This document shows positions 54,226 to 63,868 of a stretch of DNA of 64,000 bases, piece by piece. Every line of letters starts with the position of its first letter. The stretch's first letter is position 1. Made by a program: the position numbers and the translations under genes. The notes beneath the pieces are model-generated. The model was given only the letters and a program-made list of their open reading frames with translations. It made no database searches and was not told where the DNA came from. This stretch comes from Caballeronia sp. Lep1P3 (GTDB lineage: Bacteria; Pseudomonadota; Gammaproteobacteria; Burkholderiales; Burkholderiaceae): positions 2,232,001 through 2,296,000 of the forward strand of contig NZ_CP084265.1 in the NCBI RefSeq assembly GCF_022879595.1. Direction: 5' to 3'.

Positions 54226-54942
54226 ATGCAGATCACGCTCGCGCGCGCAAGAGCCGTCCTGTTCGCGCTCATCTGCGGGTCGTCGCTGTGTTTCGCGGCA
54301 TCGTTGCAGATTTCGCCCGTCTCCATTCAGCTTCATGCAAACGAAGCCGGCCAAGTCATCAATCTGCGCAACGCCGGCGACCAGGCCATTCATGCGCAAG
54401 TACGGGTCTTCACATGGGATCAGGCCAACGACGAAGACCATCTCGAACCGACTCGCGATCTGCTTGCCAGTCCGCCCATCGCCGAAGTGCCGGCTGGCGG
54501 CGCGCAGGTCATCCGTTTGATTCGCACCGGCCAGGAAACGGCGACGCAGGAGCGCGCGTACCGGCTGTTGATCGACGAGTTGCCGACGACCGACGCCGCA
54601 TCGCAAGGCGTGCAGTTTCGCTTTCGCTATTCCGTGCCGCTGTTCGTCGAGCCGGACGGCAGTAGAGGCACATTCGATTTGAGCTGGTCGATCATCGAGA
54701 AGAACGGCCAGCCCTTCTTGCGGGTCGCGAACAGCGGGACGGTTCATGCGCGATTGAGCGCGGTATCGCTCGAAGTGAACGGCGCGAGCGTGCCGATCGC
54801 CGCCGGACTGCTCGGCTACGTGCTGCCGGGACGCGCGCGCGTGTGGCCGCTCACCGGGGCCGCGCGCGGCAACGCCCGCGAAGTATCGGCGACGGTCAAC
54901 GGCAGCGCCCTCAAAGCCTCGCTGACCCCGGCCGCGCGCTGA
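54226..54942 (+). CDS. Csu-type periplasmic pilus chaperone
   Basis: A 238-residue pilus chaperone (CsuC-like, PapD fold). A signal peptide ends near LCFA-ASLQ. SLQISPVSIQLHANEAGQVI opens the first Ig domain; QETATQERAYRLLIDELPT contains the conserved subunit-binding region, and the second domain follows FRYSVPLFVEP. The ATG at 54226 is chosen over 54205 because AGCGGGGG lies directly before it. It delivers SCPU pilins to the usher encoded 35 bases downstream. Confidence 0.9.
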   Translation: MQITLARARAVLFALICGSSLCFAASLQISPVSIQLHANEAGQVINLRNAGDQAIHAQVRVFTWDQANDEDHLEPTRDLLASPPIAEVPAGGAQVIRLIRTGQETATQERAYRLLIDELPTTDAASQGVQFRFRYSVPLFVEPDGSRGTFDLSWSIIEKNGQPFLRVANSGTVHARLSAVSLEVNGASVPIAAGLLGYVLPGRARVWPLTGAARGNAREVSATVNGSALKASLTPAAR

Positions 54943-54977
54943 CGCGTCGCGCGCGACGCGACGCGAGGCTCGCTGCG

Positions 54978-57443
54978 ATGAGCATACGATCCGTCACGTG
55001 CGGCAGGCGGCGCCAGCGGCGCCGGTGGATGGCGCCGGGCGCGCTGGCGCTTTCGGCGGCATGCCAGCCGACCCTCGCGCAGTTGACGGGTCCAGCGGAC
55101 GCACCGGCCTTCCTGCCGGCTCCCGCTTCGCAAAACGTTTCGCAAGACCAGACGCTGGTGCTCGAAATCGTCATCAACGGCACGCATACGGATTCGCCGT
55201 CCGCGTTCGAGTTGCGCGGCGGCCAGTTGTACGCAGAGCCGCAGACGCTGACCGACGCGGGCCTGCGCATCGAGGACATCCGGCCGGGGCCGGACGGCTG
55301 GATCGCGTTGTCGTCCATTCCGGGGGTGCGCGCGACCTACGCGATCGCGCAGCAACAAGCCGTGCTGGACGTGACGACGGAACGGCAAGTGGCGCGGCGC
55401 ATCGGCTATGCGATGCCGGCGGTGCCGAAGGCGACGCCGGGCACCGGATTCGTGCTGAACTACGACGCGACCTATCAGCGTTCGATGGGCACGGCATCCG
55501 GCAGCCAATTGGGCGTCTGGAGCGAACAGCGGCTCTTCACGCCGTTCGGCGTCTTCGACAACACCGGAACCTGGCTCGACGGAACCGGCGCCAATCGCTA
55601 CACGCGGCTCGATACCAACTGGACGTATTCCAACGCTACGACGCTTTTCTCGATGACCGTCGGCGATGCGATCTCCGGGTCGCTGCCCTGGTCGCGGTCG
55701 GTGCGTTACGGCGGCATTCAGATCCAGCGCGATTTCACGCTGCGGCCCGATCTCATCACCTATCCCCTGCCGATGTTCGCGGGCTCGGCCGCCGTGCCGT
55801 CGGCGGTCGATCTGTACATCAACGGGCTGCGCCAGTACAACGGCAACGTCCCGCCGGGGCCCTTCCAGATCGCGCAGCGGCCGAGTCTTACGGGCGCGGG
55901 CGTCGCGCAGGTCGTCGTCACCGATGCGCTCGGACGCCGCGTGACCACGAGCGTGCCGCTCTACGTCGATACGCGCCTGCTCGCCAAAGGGCTTTACGAT
56001 TATTCGATCGACATCGGCTTTCTGCGCGAGGATTACGCGCTGCGTTCGTGGTCCTACGATTCTTCGCCGATATTCAGCGGCAGCTTCAGCTACGGCGCAA
56101 GCGACTGGCTTACGCTCCAGGCGCACGCCGAAACCGCGAAGAACCTGCGCAACGGGGGCGCGGGCGCGGTGCTCCGCCTGGGCGACGCGGGCGTGGTGAA
56201 TCTGGCCGCGGCCGGCAGCAACGGCGCGGGATCGACGGGCGGGCTGGCGAGCATCGGGTATCAGTACATCGGCCCGCGCTTCTCGGTGAACTTGCAAGGC
56301 GCGCACGCGACGCCGGGCTATCGCGACATCGCATCGCTCGGCGGCGGAACGATCTTCGAGCATCTGTATCAGGCGAGCGTATCGATGTCCTTGCTGGACC
56401 GGCAGTCGGCGACGCTCAGCTACATCGACTCGAAAGACGAGTTCACGGGCGCGGCGCGCGTCGTCACGCTCGGCTATAGCGCACAGCTCGGGCGGCGCTG
56501 GTCGCTGTTCGCGAGCGTCTATCGCGACTTCGCGCAACGCAACGTGTATGGCGGCTCGGTCGGCATCACGTTCGCGCTGGGCGCAAGCACGTCGATGACC
56601 GCGACGGTGTCGCAATCGGGCGGTCATGCGAGCGCCGAAGTCAACGCCTCGCGCCCCGCCGATTTCAGCGGCGGCTGGGGCTGGGCCGTCCAGGGCGGCG
56701 CGGGCGCGCAATATCGGCATGCGTTCGCCGGGGCCAACTATCGCGCGAGCTTCGGCGACTTCTTCGCGACCGCGCAACGCTTCAATGGCGTCACCACGAC
56801 GACCGCGCAGGCCGCCGGCGCGCTCGTCGTGACGAACGGCGCGGTGCTGGCCTCGCGCACGCTCGCGGACAGCTTCGCGCTCGTCGCCACGGACGGCGTC
56901 GCGAACGTGCCTGTCTTGCAGGAGAATCGCCTGATCGGCGAGACCAATGCGCGGGGCTATCTGCTGACGCCCGATCTGCTGTCGAACCAGCGCAACCAGC
57001 TGGCGATCGATCCGCTCGCGCTGCCCGCCGACGCGATGATCGACCGCACCCGGCTCGAAGTCGCGCCGCAGCGGCGCTCGGGCGTACTGGCGCGCTTCGG
57101 CATGCGGCGCTACGAAGGGGCGTCAGTGCGTTTCGTCGATGACGACGGCAAGCCGCTTCCCGCAGGCAGTGTCGCGACGGTGACGGCGACGGGCGCGCAA
57201 GCCGTCGTCGGATACGACGGCATTGCGTTCTTCGAGCGGCTCGACGCGAACAATGCAATCACGATCAGCGGCAAGCATGCGGACTGCGACGCCAGCGTGC
57301 CCTTCGATCCGGCGAGCGCAAGCACGATGCCGCAGCTCGGACCGATCGTTTGCCGCGCGCGCGACAGAAGGCGGGGTCGTGATGCGTCGCGGCGCCGCTT
57401 CCTGTCACTCGTGGAGGAACACCATGCCGGGAATCAGCGGTAG
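54978..57443 (+). CDS. Csu-type outer-membrane usher
   Basis: An 821-residue fimbrial usher (CsuD-like) that polymerises and exports pilins through the outer membrane. After a signal sequence (around residue 35, TLAQ) comes the N-terminal domain (VLEIVINGTHTDSP), then the 24-strand barrel (QRSMGTASGSQLGVWSEQRL, GDAISGSLPWSRSVRYGGIQ, LYINGLRQYNGNVPPGPFQI), with the plug inside, then C-terminal domains ending with RRRGRDASRRR. The 3' end overlaps the tip gene's start by 20 bases in another frame. Confidence 0.92.
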   Translation: MSIRSVTCGRRRQRRRWMAPGALALSAACQPTLAQLTGPADAPAFLPAPASQNVSQDQTLVLEIVINGTHTDSPSAFELRGGQLYAEPQTLTDAGLRIEDIRPGPDGWIALSSIPGVRATYAIAQQQAVLDVTTERQVARRIGYAMPAVPKATPGTGFVLNYDATYQRSMGTASGSQLGVWSEQRLFTPFGVFDNTGTWLDGTGANRYTRLDTNWTYSNATTLFSMTVGDAISGSLPWSRSVRYGGIQIQRDFTLRPDLITYPLPMFAGSAAVPSAVDLYINGLRQYNGNVPPGPFQIAQRPSLTGAGVAQVVVTDALGRRVTTSVPLYVDTRLLAKGLYDYSIDIGFLREDYALRSWSYDSSPIFSGSFSYGASDWLTLQAHAETAKNLRNGGAGAVLRLGDAGVVNLAAAGSNGAGSTGGLASIGYQYIGPRFSVNLQGAHATPGYRDIASLGGGTIFEHLYQASVSMSLLDRQSATLSYIDSKDEFTGAARVVTLGYSAQLGRRWSLFASVYRDFAQRNVYGGSVGITFALGASTSMTATVSQSGGHASAEVNASRPADFSGGWGWAVQGGAGAQYRHAFAGANYRASFGDFFATAQRFNGVTTTTAQAAGALVVTNGAVLASRTLADSFALVATDGVANVPVLQENRLIGETNARGYLLTPDLLSNQRNQLAIDPLALPADAMIDRTRLEVAPQRRSGVLARFGMRRYEGASVRFVDDDGKPLPAGSVATVTATGAQAVVGYDGIAFFERLDANNAITISGKHADCDASVPFDPASASTMPQLGPIVCRARDRRRGRDASRRRFLSLVEEHHAGNQR

Positions 57444-58407
57444 CCGCAGGCGCGCGTGCCTGCGTGTGCTCGTGCTGTGCCTCCTGTCGTGGCTCGCGCC
57501 CCGCGTCGCCCTGGCGCAAAGCTGCGTGTTCACGGCAAGCAACATCGCGTTCGGCAACGTCAGCACGCTCAATGGCGGGCCGACGGACGCCGTCGGAACG
57601 ATCAACGCCAACTGCACCGGCTATTCGACGCCTTACGTGCGGCTGTGCATGAGCCTCGGCAAGCCGGTCGGCGACGCGTGGACGCAGAAGTATCTGCCCG
57701 GACCTTCGGGTCAGCAGATCGCCTACAACATCTTCTCCGATCCGACGCATCAGACCTTGTGGGGCTCGTATTATTCGTCCGGCAACCCGCCGCTCGTCAG
57801 CGTCGATCTGCCCGTGACAGGCGGAAACGCATCGACCTCGCTGACGATGTACGGGCGCGTCAGCGGCGGCCAGACGAATCTGCCGGCAGGCAGTTACTCG
57901 CGCGTGTTCGCCACCAGCGACACGATGTTCGTCTACGTCGGCTATACGGGCACGCCGCCTAACTGCATGGCGACGAATTCGCCTGTCTTCACAGCGGGGT
58001 TCACCGTGACGGCATCGGTCATCGCGGATTGCAACATCGTCGCGCAGCCGCTCAACTTTCCCGCTGCGGGGGTGCTGAACCAGCCGGTGCGGGCCAACAC
58101 GACGCTGCAAGTCACCTGCGTGAGCGGCGCGCCGTACACCGTCGCGCTCGATGCGGGAACGACGCCTGGCGGCACGGTCGCCTTGCGCAAACTCACGACC
58201 GCAGACGGCAAGACGGTCAACTATCAGCTTTACCGCGACGCTGCCTGGACGCAGCTTTGGGGCGACGGCACGCTAGGGACGAGCACCGGCGCCGGCACGG
58301 GAAACGGCACGCCGCAAACGCTCACGGTGTACGGTCAGGTACCCGCGCAGACGTCGCAACCGGCTGGCACGTACACGGACACGGTGACCGCGACGGTTGG
58401 TTTCTGA
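57424..58407 (+). CDS. Two-domain SCPU tip/adhesin subunit (CsuE-like)
   Basis: A 327-residue secreted protein with two spore coat U domains, as expected for a CsuE-type tip adhesin. The signal peptide ends near RVALA-QSC. The first domain starts CVFTASNIAFGNVSTLNGGP and the second ADCNIVAQPLNFPAAGVLNQ, ending TDTVTATVGF. The C-terminal domain is a close cousin of the major pilin, while the first is less similar and is the likely binding domain. ATG at 57424 follows a strong GTGGAGGA site. Confidence 0.9.
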   Translation: MPGISGSRRRACLRVLVLCLLSWLAPRVALAQSCVFTASNIAFGNVSTLNGGPTDAVGTINANCTGYSTPYVRLCMSLGKPVGDAWTQKYLPGPSGQQIAYNIFSDPTHQTLWGSYYSSGNPPLVSVDLPVTGGNASTSLTMYGRVSGGQTNLPAGSYSRVFATSDTMFVYVGYTGTPPNCMATNSPVFTAGFTVTASVIADCNIVAQPLNFPAAGVLNQPVRANTTLQVTCVSGAPYTVALDAGTTPGGTVALRKLTTADGKTVNYQLYRDAAWTQLWGDGTLGTSTGAGTGNGTPQTLTVYGQVPAQTSQPAGTYTDTVTATVGF

Positions 58408-58507
58408 TCGCGTCCGCGCATTCGAAAAGCGAGCACGCGCAGGCCGGGCGTCGTGCATCGCCCGTCATTTCCGGGATAATCTCGGAACCGTTCCGTAGCC
58501 ATTCGAC

Positions 58508-59437
58508 ATGATCATTCGCCCGAAGCTGCACTGGTTCCGCATGCTGTTCGTCTGGCGCGGCTCCGTGCTGCCGCAATTGTTGCCGCGTCTCGCGCTCATC
58601 TTTGCGCTCTCCGTCGCGGCGATCTTCATGCACGACCACATGCGGCACTATCCGATCGGCCTCGGCACGCCGCCGTTCGCGCTCGTCGGCATTGCGCTCG
58701 CCGTCTTTCTCGGCTTTCGCAATAGCGCGAGCTACGACCGCTGGTGGGAAGGCCGCAAGCTGTGGGGCTCGCTCGTCATCACGGCGCGCTCGCTCGCGCG
58801 CCAGGCGCTGTCGATGCCGCATCCGCGCGATGCCGCCGGCACGCGGCAGTTCATCGCCGCGATCGGCGCGCTGGCGCATGCGCTGCGGCATCAGTTGCGC
58901 GGCACCGACGCATCCGCCGATCTCGCGCCGCGCCTGCCGCCGGAACTGAACGCGCGCGTGGCCGCCGCGCGGTACAAACCGGCGCTGATTCTGCTGTGGC
59001 TAGGCGAATGGGTCGCTGGCCGGAAGCGCGAAGGCGCGCTCGACGGCTACGCGATGCTCGCCATCGACGAGAACCTGAACGCGCTGTCGTCGGTCATCGG
59101 CGGATGCGAGCGGCTCACGTCGACGCCGCTGCCCTTCTCCTACTCGGTGATGATCCACCGCACGATTTATCTCTTCTGCGTGCTGCTGCCCTTCGGTCTC
59201 GTCGATGGCGCGGGTCTGCTCACGCCGCTTTTCGCGCTGCTCGTCGCGTATGCGTTCATGGCGCTGGAGGCGATCGCCGCGCAGATCGAAGACCCGTTCG
59301 GCCTCGAAGAGAACGATCTCGCGCTGAATGCCATGTGCGACACGCTCGAAGCCGCGCTGCACGACATGGTGGCCGATCCCGCGTTCGAGCGCGCGCCCGC
59401 GCCGCCGTCCGCCGCGCCGGGCTACATCCTCGACTGA
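58508..59437 (+). CDS. Bestrophin-family channel (RFP-TM)
   Basis: A 309-residue membrane protein of the bacterial bestrophin group. PKLHWFRMLFVWRGSVLPQL opens it, followed by IALAVFLGFRNSASYDRWWE, the family hallmark with RNSASYDRWWEGRKLWG. The C-terminal block EDPFGLEENDLALNAMCDTL is also highly conserved. About four helices are visible. Bacterial members studied conduct cations, animal ones chloride. It stands between the pilus operon and a GST gene. Confidence 0.92.
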   Translation: MIIRPKLHWFRMLFVWRGSVLPQLLPRLALIFALSVAAIFMHDHMRHYPIGLGTPPFALVGIALAVFLGFRNSASYDRWWEGRKLWGSLVITARSLARQALSMPHPRDAAGTRQFIAAIGALAHALRHQLRGTDASADLAPRLPPELNARVAAARYKPALILLWLGEWVAGRKREGALDGYAMLAIDENLNALSSVIGGCERLTSTPLPFSYSVMIHRTIYLFCVLLPFGLVDGAGLLTPLFALLVAYAFMALEAIAAQIEDPFGLEENDLALNAMCDTLEAALHDMVADPAFERAPAPPSAAPGYILD

Positions 59438-59544
59438 GGCGCTGCTGTGCTCGCTTCAAGACACAGTTAATTTCAACGGCGCGCGTGCGTCATCGGCGCA
59501 ATCTCAGTCATAATTTCTCGCGGTTTTTTCACGGAGAATCTGAC

Positions 59545-60150
59545 TTGAAACTGTTCTACAAAGCCGGCGCGTGTTCGCTTGCCTCGCATATCGTCCTCGA
59601 AGAATCGGGCCTGCCTTATGAAATCGAAGCCGTCGATCTCAAGACGAAGCTGACCGCGAGCGGCGCGGACTTCACGGCGATCAACGCGAAAGGCTACGTG
59701 CCGGCGCTGCAACTCGACAACGGCGAAGTGCTGACCGAAGGCCCGGCCATCATGCAGTACATCGCGGATCAGGTGCCGGCCAAGCATCTCGCGCCGCTCG
59801 CGGATGCGATGTCGCGTTATCGCCTGCAAGGGTGGCTGACGTTCATCGGCACCGAACTGCACAAGAACTTCACGCCGTTCTTCAACCCGGCCGCCTCGAG
59901 CGACTGGAAAGCGGCTGCGATGGCCAATCTCGAGCGCCGCCTCGCCTACGTCGCGAAGCACCTCGACGACAAGCAGTACATTCTCGGCGACGAGTTCGGC
60001 ATCGGCGATGCGTACCTCTTCACCGTGCTCGGCTGGGCGACGTTCATCGATCTCGATCTGAACAAGTGGCCGGCGCTTCCCGCGTATCAGGCGCGCGTGG
60101 GTGCGCGCGCGTCGGTGCAGGCGGCGATGAAAGCGGAAGGCTTGCTGTAA
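59545..60150 (+). CDS. Glutathione S-transferase
   Basis: A 201-residue cytosolic GST of the beta class. The thioredoxin-like N-terminal domain begins KLFYKAGACSLASHIVLEES with the Cys-Ser region used by beta GSTs; INAKGYVPALQLDNGEVLTE includes the cis-proline and TEGPAIMQYI binds glutathione. The C-terminal helical domain includes LGDEFGIGDAYLFTVLGWA. TTG at 59545 is the start, with ACGGAG 9 bases upstream; no in-frame ATG or GTG fits the family start. A strong hairpin follows. Confidence 0.93.
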   Translation: MKLFYKAGACSLASHIVLEESGLPYEIEAVDLKTKLTASGADFTAINAKGYVPALQLDNGEVLTEGPAIMQYIADQVPAKHLAPLADAMSRYRLQGWLTFIGTELHKNFTPFFNPAASSDWKAAAMANLERRLAYVAKHLDDKQYILGDEFGIGDAYLFTVLGWATFIDLDLNKWPALPAYQARVGARASVQAAMKAEGLL

Positions 60151-60172
60151 GCGCCGCGCGTTTATCGGGCAG

Positions 60173-60209
60173 CCAAAAGAAACGGCCCTCGCGGGCCGTT
60201 TTCTTTTGG
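60173..60209. terminator. Bidirectional terminator between GST and decarboxylase genes
   Basis: CCAAAAGAAACGGCCC pairs with GGGCCGTTTTCTTTTGG around a four-base TCGC loop (one bulged T). A/T tails on both sides let it serve both convergent genes. Confidence 0.9.
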
Positions 60210-60222
60210 AGCAAGCGGAACG

Positions 60223-62508
60223 TCAATCCCGCACGCAATCGACGAAATACTCGATGCGCCCGTTGATCATCTCGCCGACGAGCCCGTGGATATCCGTATG
60301 GAAGCCGGGGAAGCGCTCGTTGAATTCGCGCGCGAAGCGCAAATAATCGACGATCGTGCGATTGAAACGCTCGCCGGGAATCAGAAGCGGAATGCCCGGC
60401 GGATACGGCGTGAGCAGAATGCTCGTCACGCGGCCTTCGAGTTCGTCGATAGGCACGCGGTCGATCTCGCGGTGCACGAGCTTCGCATACGCTTCGGACG
60501 GCTTCATCGCCGGCTCCATGCTCGACAGGTACATCTCGGTCGTGAGCCGCGCGATGTCGTTCGCGCGATAGACGCTGTGAATCTGCTCGCACAGATCGCG
60601 CAGGCCGATGCGCTCATACGACGGATGCTGCGCGATGAACTCCGGCAGCACGCGCCACAGCGGCTGGTTGTTGTCGTAGTCGTCCTTGAACTGCTGAAGC
60701 TCGGTGACCATCGAGTTCCAGCGGCCCTTCGTAATGCCGATCGTGAACATGATGAAGAACGAGTAAAGCCCCGTCTTCTCCACGATGATGCCGTGCTCGG
60801 CCAGATACTTCGTGACGATCGCGGCCGGAATGCCGCTTTCGCCGAACTCGCCGTCCACATCCAGCCCCGGCGTGATGATCGTCGCCTTGATCGGGTCCAG
60901 CATGTTGAAGCCTTGCGCGAGCGCGCCGAAGCCGTGCCAGCGGTCGTTCGGCTTCAGCATCCAGTCCTCCCGGTCGCCGATGCCCTCGTCCGCCAGCGCG
61001 TCCGGGCCCCAGACCGTAAAGAACCAGTCGTCGCCGTATTCGGCATCGACCTTGCGCATCGCGCGGCGGAAATCGAGCGCCTCCGCGATCGATTCCTCGA
61101 CGAGCGCCGGACCGCCCGGCGCTTCCATCATCGCGGCGGCGACATCGCACGACGCGATGATCGCGTACTGCGGCGACGTCGACGTATGCATCAGATACGC
61201 CTCGTTGAAACGATGGCGGTCGAACGTGCTGTTCTCCGAGTCCTGCACGAGAATCTGCGACGCCTGCGAAATGCCCGCGAGCAGTTTGTGCGTGGAGTGC
61301 GTCGCGAACACGAGCGCGCCGGTGCGCGGGCGGCCCGCGCCGATGGCGTGCATGTCCTGATAGAACGAATGGAACTCGGCGTGCGGCAGCCACGCTTCGT
61401 CGAAATGCAGCGTGTCGAGCATGTCGCCGAGCAAGTCCTTGATCATTTCGACGTTGTAGACCACGCCGTCATACGTGCTCTGCGTGATGGTCAGGATGCG
61501 CGGCTTCACCTTCGGATTCTTCGCGAGCGCCTCGCGCGCGAACGGATTCGCCTCGATCTTCCGGCGGATGTTCTCCGGCTTGAACTCGTCGCGCGGAATC
61601 GGCCCGATGATGCCGAAGTGATTGCGCGTCGGCGTGAGGAACACGGGAATCGCGCCCGTCATCGTGATCGCGTGAAGGATCGACTTGTGGCAATTGCGGT
61701 CCACGAGCACGATGTCGCCCGGCGCGACGGTTGCATGCCACACGATCTTGTTCGACGTGGACGTGCCGTTGGTCACGAAGAAGAGATGATCCGCGCCGAA
61801 GATGCGCGCGGCGTTGCGTTCGGACGCCGCGACCGGGCCGGTGTGATCGAGAAGCTGGCCGAGTTCTTCCACGGCATTGCACACGTCCGCGCGCAGCATG
61901 TTCTCGCCGAAGAACTGGTGGAACATCTGCCCGAGCGGATTTTTCAGGAACGCGACGCCGCCCGAGTGCCCCGGACAGTGCCACGAATACGAGCCTTCCT
62001 CCGCGTACTGCACGAGTTCCTTGAAGAACGGCGGCGCGAGGTTGTCGAGATAAACCTTCGCCTCGCGGATGATGTGCCGCGCGACGAACTCCGGCGTGTC
62101 CTCGAACATGTGGATGAAGCCGTGGAGTTCGCGCAGGATGTCGTTCGGCAGATGGCGCGACGTGCGCGTTTCGCCGTACAGGAAGATGGGAATGTCGGCG
62201 TTGCGTCGGCGCACGGCCGTGACGAACGCGCGCAGCGCGACGATCGCCGATGCAAGCTCGGGCGTGTCGCCTTCCACGACGACGTTGTCGGCGTAGGGCA
62301 AAAGCTCGTCGTCGTCGATCGACAGGATGAAACACGACGCGCGGCTCGACTGCTGCGCGAACGCGGCGAGATCGCCGTAGCTCGTCAAGCCGAGCACTTC
62401 GGCGCCTTCGCCCTCGATCGCCTCGGCCAGGGCGCGGATGCCGGAACCCGAGATGTTCTCGGAGCGAAAATCTTCGTCGATGATGACGACGGGAAAACGG
62501 AACTTCAT
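60223..62508 (-). CDS. Orn/Lys/Arg decarboxylase (group III, PLP-dependent)
   Basis: A 761-residue PLP enzyme of the OKR_DC family. It has the N-terminal wing domain (VVIIDEDFRSENISGSG), the PLP core with GTSTSNKIVWHATVAPGD and the Schiff-base Lys in ATHSTHKLLAGISQASQI, and the C-terminal domain with GEMINGRIEYFVDCVRD. Burkholderia members are annotated as arginine/lysine/ornithine decarboxylase; the amino-acid preference is not evident from residues alone. Length fits the inducible decarboxylases. It probably supplies polyamines or acid resistance. Starts at MKFRFPVV, 87 bases after dcd. Confidence 0.93.
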   Translation of the reverse strand: MKFRFPVVIIDEDFRSENISGSGIRALAEAIEGEGAEVLGLTSYGDLAAFAQQSSRASCFILSIDDDELLPYADNVVVEGDTPELASAIVALRAFVTAVRRRNADIPIFLYGETRTSRHLPNDILRELHGFIHMFEDTPEFVARHIIREAKVYLDNLAPPFFKELVQYAEEGSYSWHCPGHSGGVAFLKNPLGQMFHQFFGENMLRADVCNAVEELGQLLDHTGPVAASERNAARIFGADHLFFVTNGTSTSNKIVWHATVAPGDIVLVDRNCHKSILHAITMTGAIPVFLTPTRNHFGIIGPIPRDEFKPENIRRKIEANPFAREALAKNPKVKPRILTITQSTYDGVVYNVEMIKDLLGDMLDTLHFDEAWLPHAEFHSFYQDMHAIGAGRPRTGALVFATHSTHKLLAGISQASQILVQDSENSTFDRHRFNEAYLMHTSTSPQYAIIASCDVAAAMMEAPGGPALVEESIAEALDFRRAMRKVDAEYGDDWFFTVWGPDALADEGIGDREDWMLKPNDRWHGFGALAQGFNMLDPIKATIITPGLDVDGEFGESGIPAAIVTKYLAEHGIIVEKTGLYSFFIMFTIGITKGRWNSMVTELQQFKDDYDNNQPLWRVLPEFIAQHPSYERIGLRDLCEQIHSVYRANDIARLTTEMYLSSMEPAMKPSEAYAKLVHREIDRVPIDELEGRVTSILLTPYPPGIPLLIPGERFNRTIVDYLRFAREFNERFPGFHTDIHGLVGEMINGRIEYFVDCVRD

Positions 62509-62595
62509 GAGGCGAATCTCCAAATGGAACGACCGCTGCCCGAGCATCGGATCAGCGGTCTTTCAACTGCGTGCGCGTGTCTGACGATGCGAGGC

Positions 62596-63165
62596 TCAGG
62601 TTTTCGGCAGCGTCACGCCGTGCTGCCCCTGATACTTGCCGCCGCGGTCGGCGTAGGACGTCTCGCAGATTTCATCGCTTTCGAAGAACAAAACCTGCGC
62701 GACGCCCTCGTTCGCGTAGATTTTGGCGGGCAACGGTGTCGTATTCGAGAATTCGAGCGTCACGTAGCCTTCCCATTCCGGCTCGAACGGCGTCACGTTG
62801 ACGATGATGCCGCAGCGCGCGTAAGTGGACTTGCCGAGACACACGGTCAGGCAAGAACGCGGAATGCGGAAATATTCCACCGTTCGCGCGAGCGCGAAGG
62901 AATTGGGCGGGATGATGCAGACATCGCCCTTGAAGTCGACGAACGATTTCTCGTCGAACGCCTTCGGGTCCACGATGGTCGAATTGATGTTCGTGAAGAT
63001 CTTGAATTCGTCCGCAACGCGGATGTCGTAGCCGTAACTCGACGTGCCGTAGGAGACGATCTTGCGGCCGTCCTCGGCCACGCGCACCTGATCGCGCACG
63101 AACGGCTCGATCATCTTGTGCTCTTCGGCCATGCGCCGAATCCACTTGTCGGACTTGATGCTCAT
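62596..63165 (-). CDS. dcd: dCTP deaminase
   Basis: A 189-residue trimeric enzyme deaminating dCTP to dUTP for thymidylate synthesis. The N-terminus [20 protein letters not shown] is typical; [29 protein letters not shown] and [20 protein letters not shown] are conserved, the last with the catalytic Arg/Glu region. Normal length for the monofunctional enzyme. Its usual burkholderial neighbour, the OKR decarboxylase, follows on the same strand. Confidence 0.97.
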   Translation of the reverse strand: MSIKSDKWIRRMAEEHKMIEPFVRDQVRVAEDGRKIVSYGTSSYGYDIRVADEFKIFTNINSTIVDPKAFDEKSFVDFKGDVCIIPPNSFALARTVEYFRIPRSCLTVCLGKSTYARCGIIVNVTPFEPEWEGYVTLEFSNTTPLPAKIYANEGVAQVLFFESDEICETSYADRGGKYQGQHGVTLPKT

Positions 63166-63328
63166 AGGGGACGCTACCCAACGTTTGAGGCGTGCAGCGG
63201 CAAGAATCGCGCGGCTGCCTGCCTGCGGTGAAACGGCGCATGGCCTTGGCGCGGCCAGACGAAAATTCGAACCGCGTATTTTACGCGAATGACGCCCGCG
63301 GGGAGATCGGCCGTCCGGACGATGCGCG

Positions 63329-63868
63329 CTAGCGCCGGATCACGCCGCACGCAAGCGCCGGACCCACGTTGTGCGGACTCGCTGCGTAGGGGTCGGTGGC
63401 TTCGCGATGAAGCATGATGGCGCGCGAGATGACCGAGCGCACGCCGTCGAGCGACACGTCCGTCGCGACGATGAAGCCCGTGGCCGAGCCGGTCGCGTCG
63501 GCGTGAATGTTGCCGAGCTCGCCTTCGACGCGGCTGCTCGCGCGCCGGCGATCGGAGGGCAGCGCGAAGACAGGGCTCGCGTCGCCGTTCACCGCGATGC
63601 AGTCGCCGCGCTCGTGAACTTCCAGCGCGTGATCGCTATTGGGCGGCATGTCGGTGAGGCTGTAGGACACCTGCACGCCGTCCGCGCGCTCGATGAGCGT
63701 GATCGTGCCGCGCGCCGTGTTGCCGGGCGTGGGCGTGAGCGCGGCGTCCGCGCGTTTCTCGTGATTCTGGAAGATGATGCCGCAGCCGCCCAGCAGGACG
63801 CTGCACGCGGCGAAGGCCAGCAAGGCGAACCGGGCGAGGCGCGAGCGCCCGTCGAATCTGTCTCTCAT
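63329..63868 (-). CDS. SodC-like lipoprotein with incomplete metal site
   Basis: A 179-residue protein with the Cu/Zn superoxide dismutase fold. The N-terminus has a lipoprotein signal ending LLGGCG. Matches to SodC are [31 protein letters not shown] (SodC: HGFHIHxKGxC) and the end [14 protein letters not shown], with both cysteines of the structural disulfide. The first copper His is Glu, the bridging His and zinc-loop HLGD are missing (ELGN here), while the HERGDC-preceding His and the IMLH His remain. Enzymatic activity is therefore unlikely. ATG at 63868. Confidence 0.8.
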   Translation of the reverse strand: MRDRFDGRSRLARFALLAFAACSVLLGGCGIIFQNHEKRADAALTPTPGNTARGTITLIERADGVQVSYSLTDMPPNSDHALEVHERGDCIAVNGDASPVFALPSDRRRASSRVEGELGNIHADATGSATGFIVATDVSLDGVRSVISRAIMLHREATDPYAASPHNVGPALACGVIRR

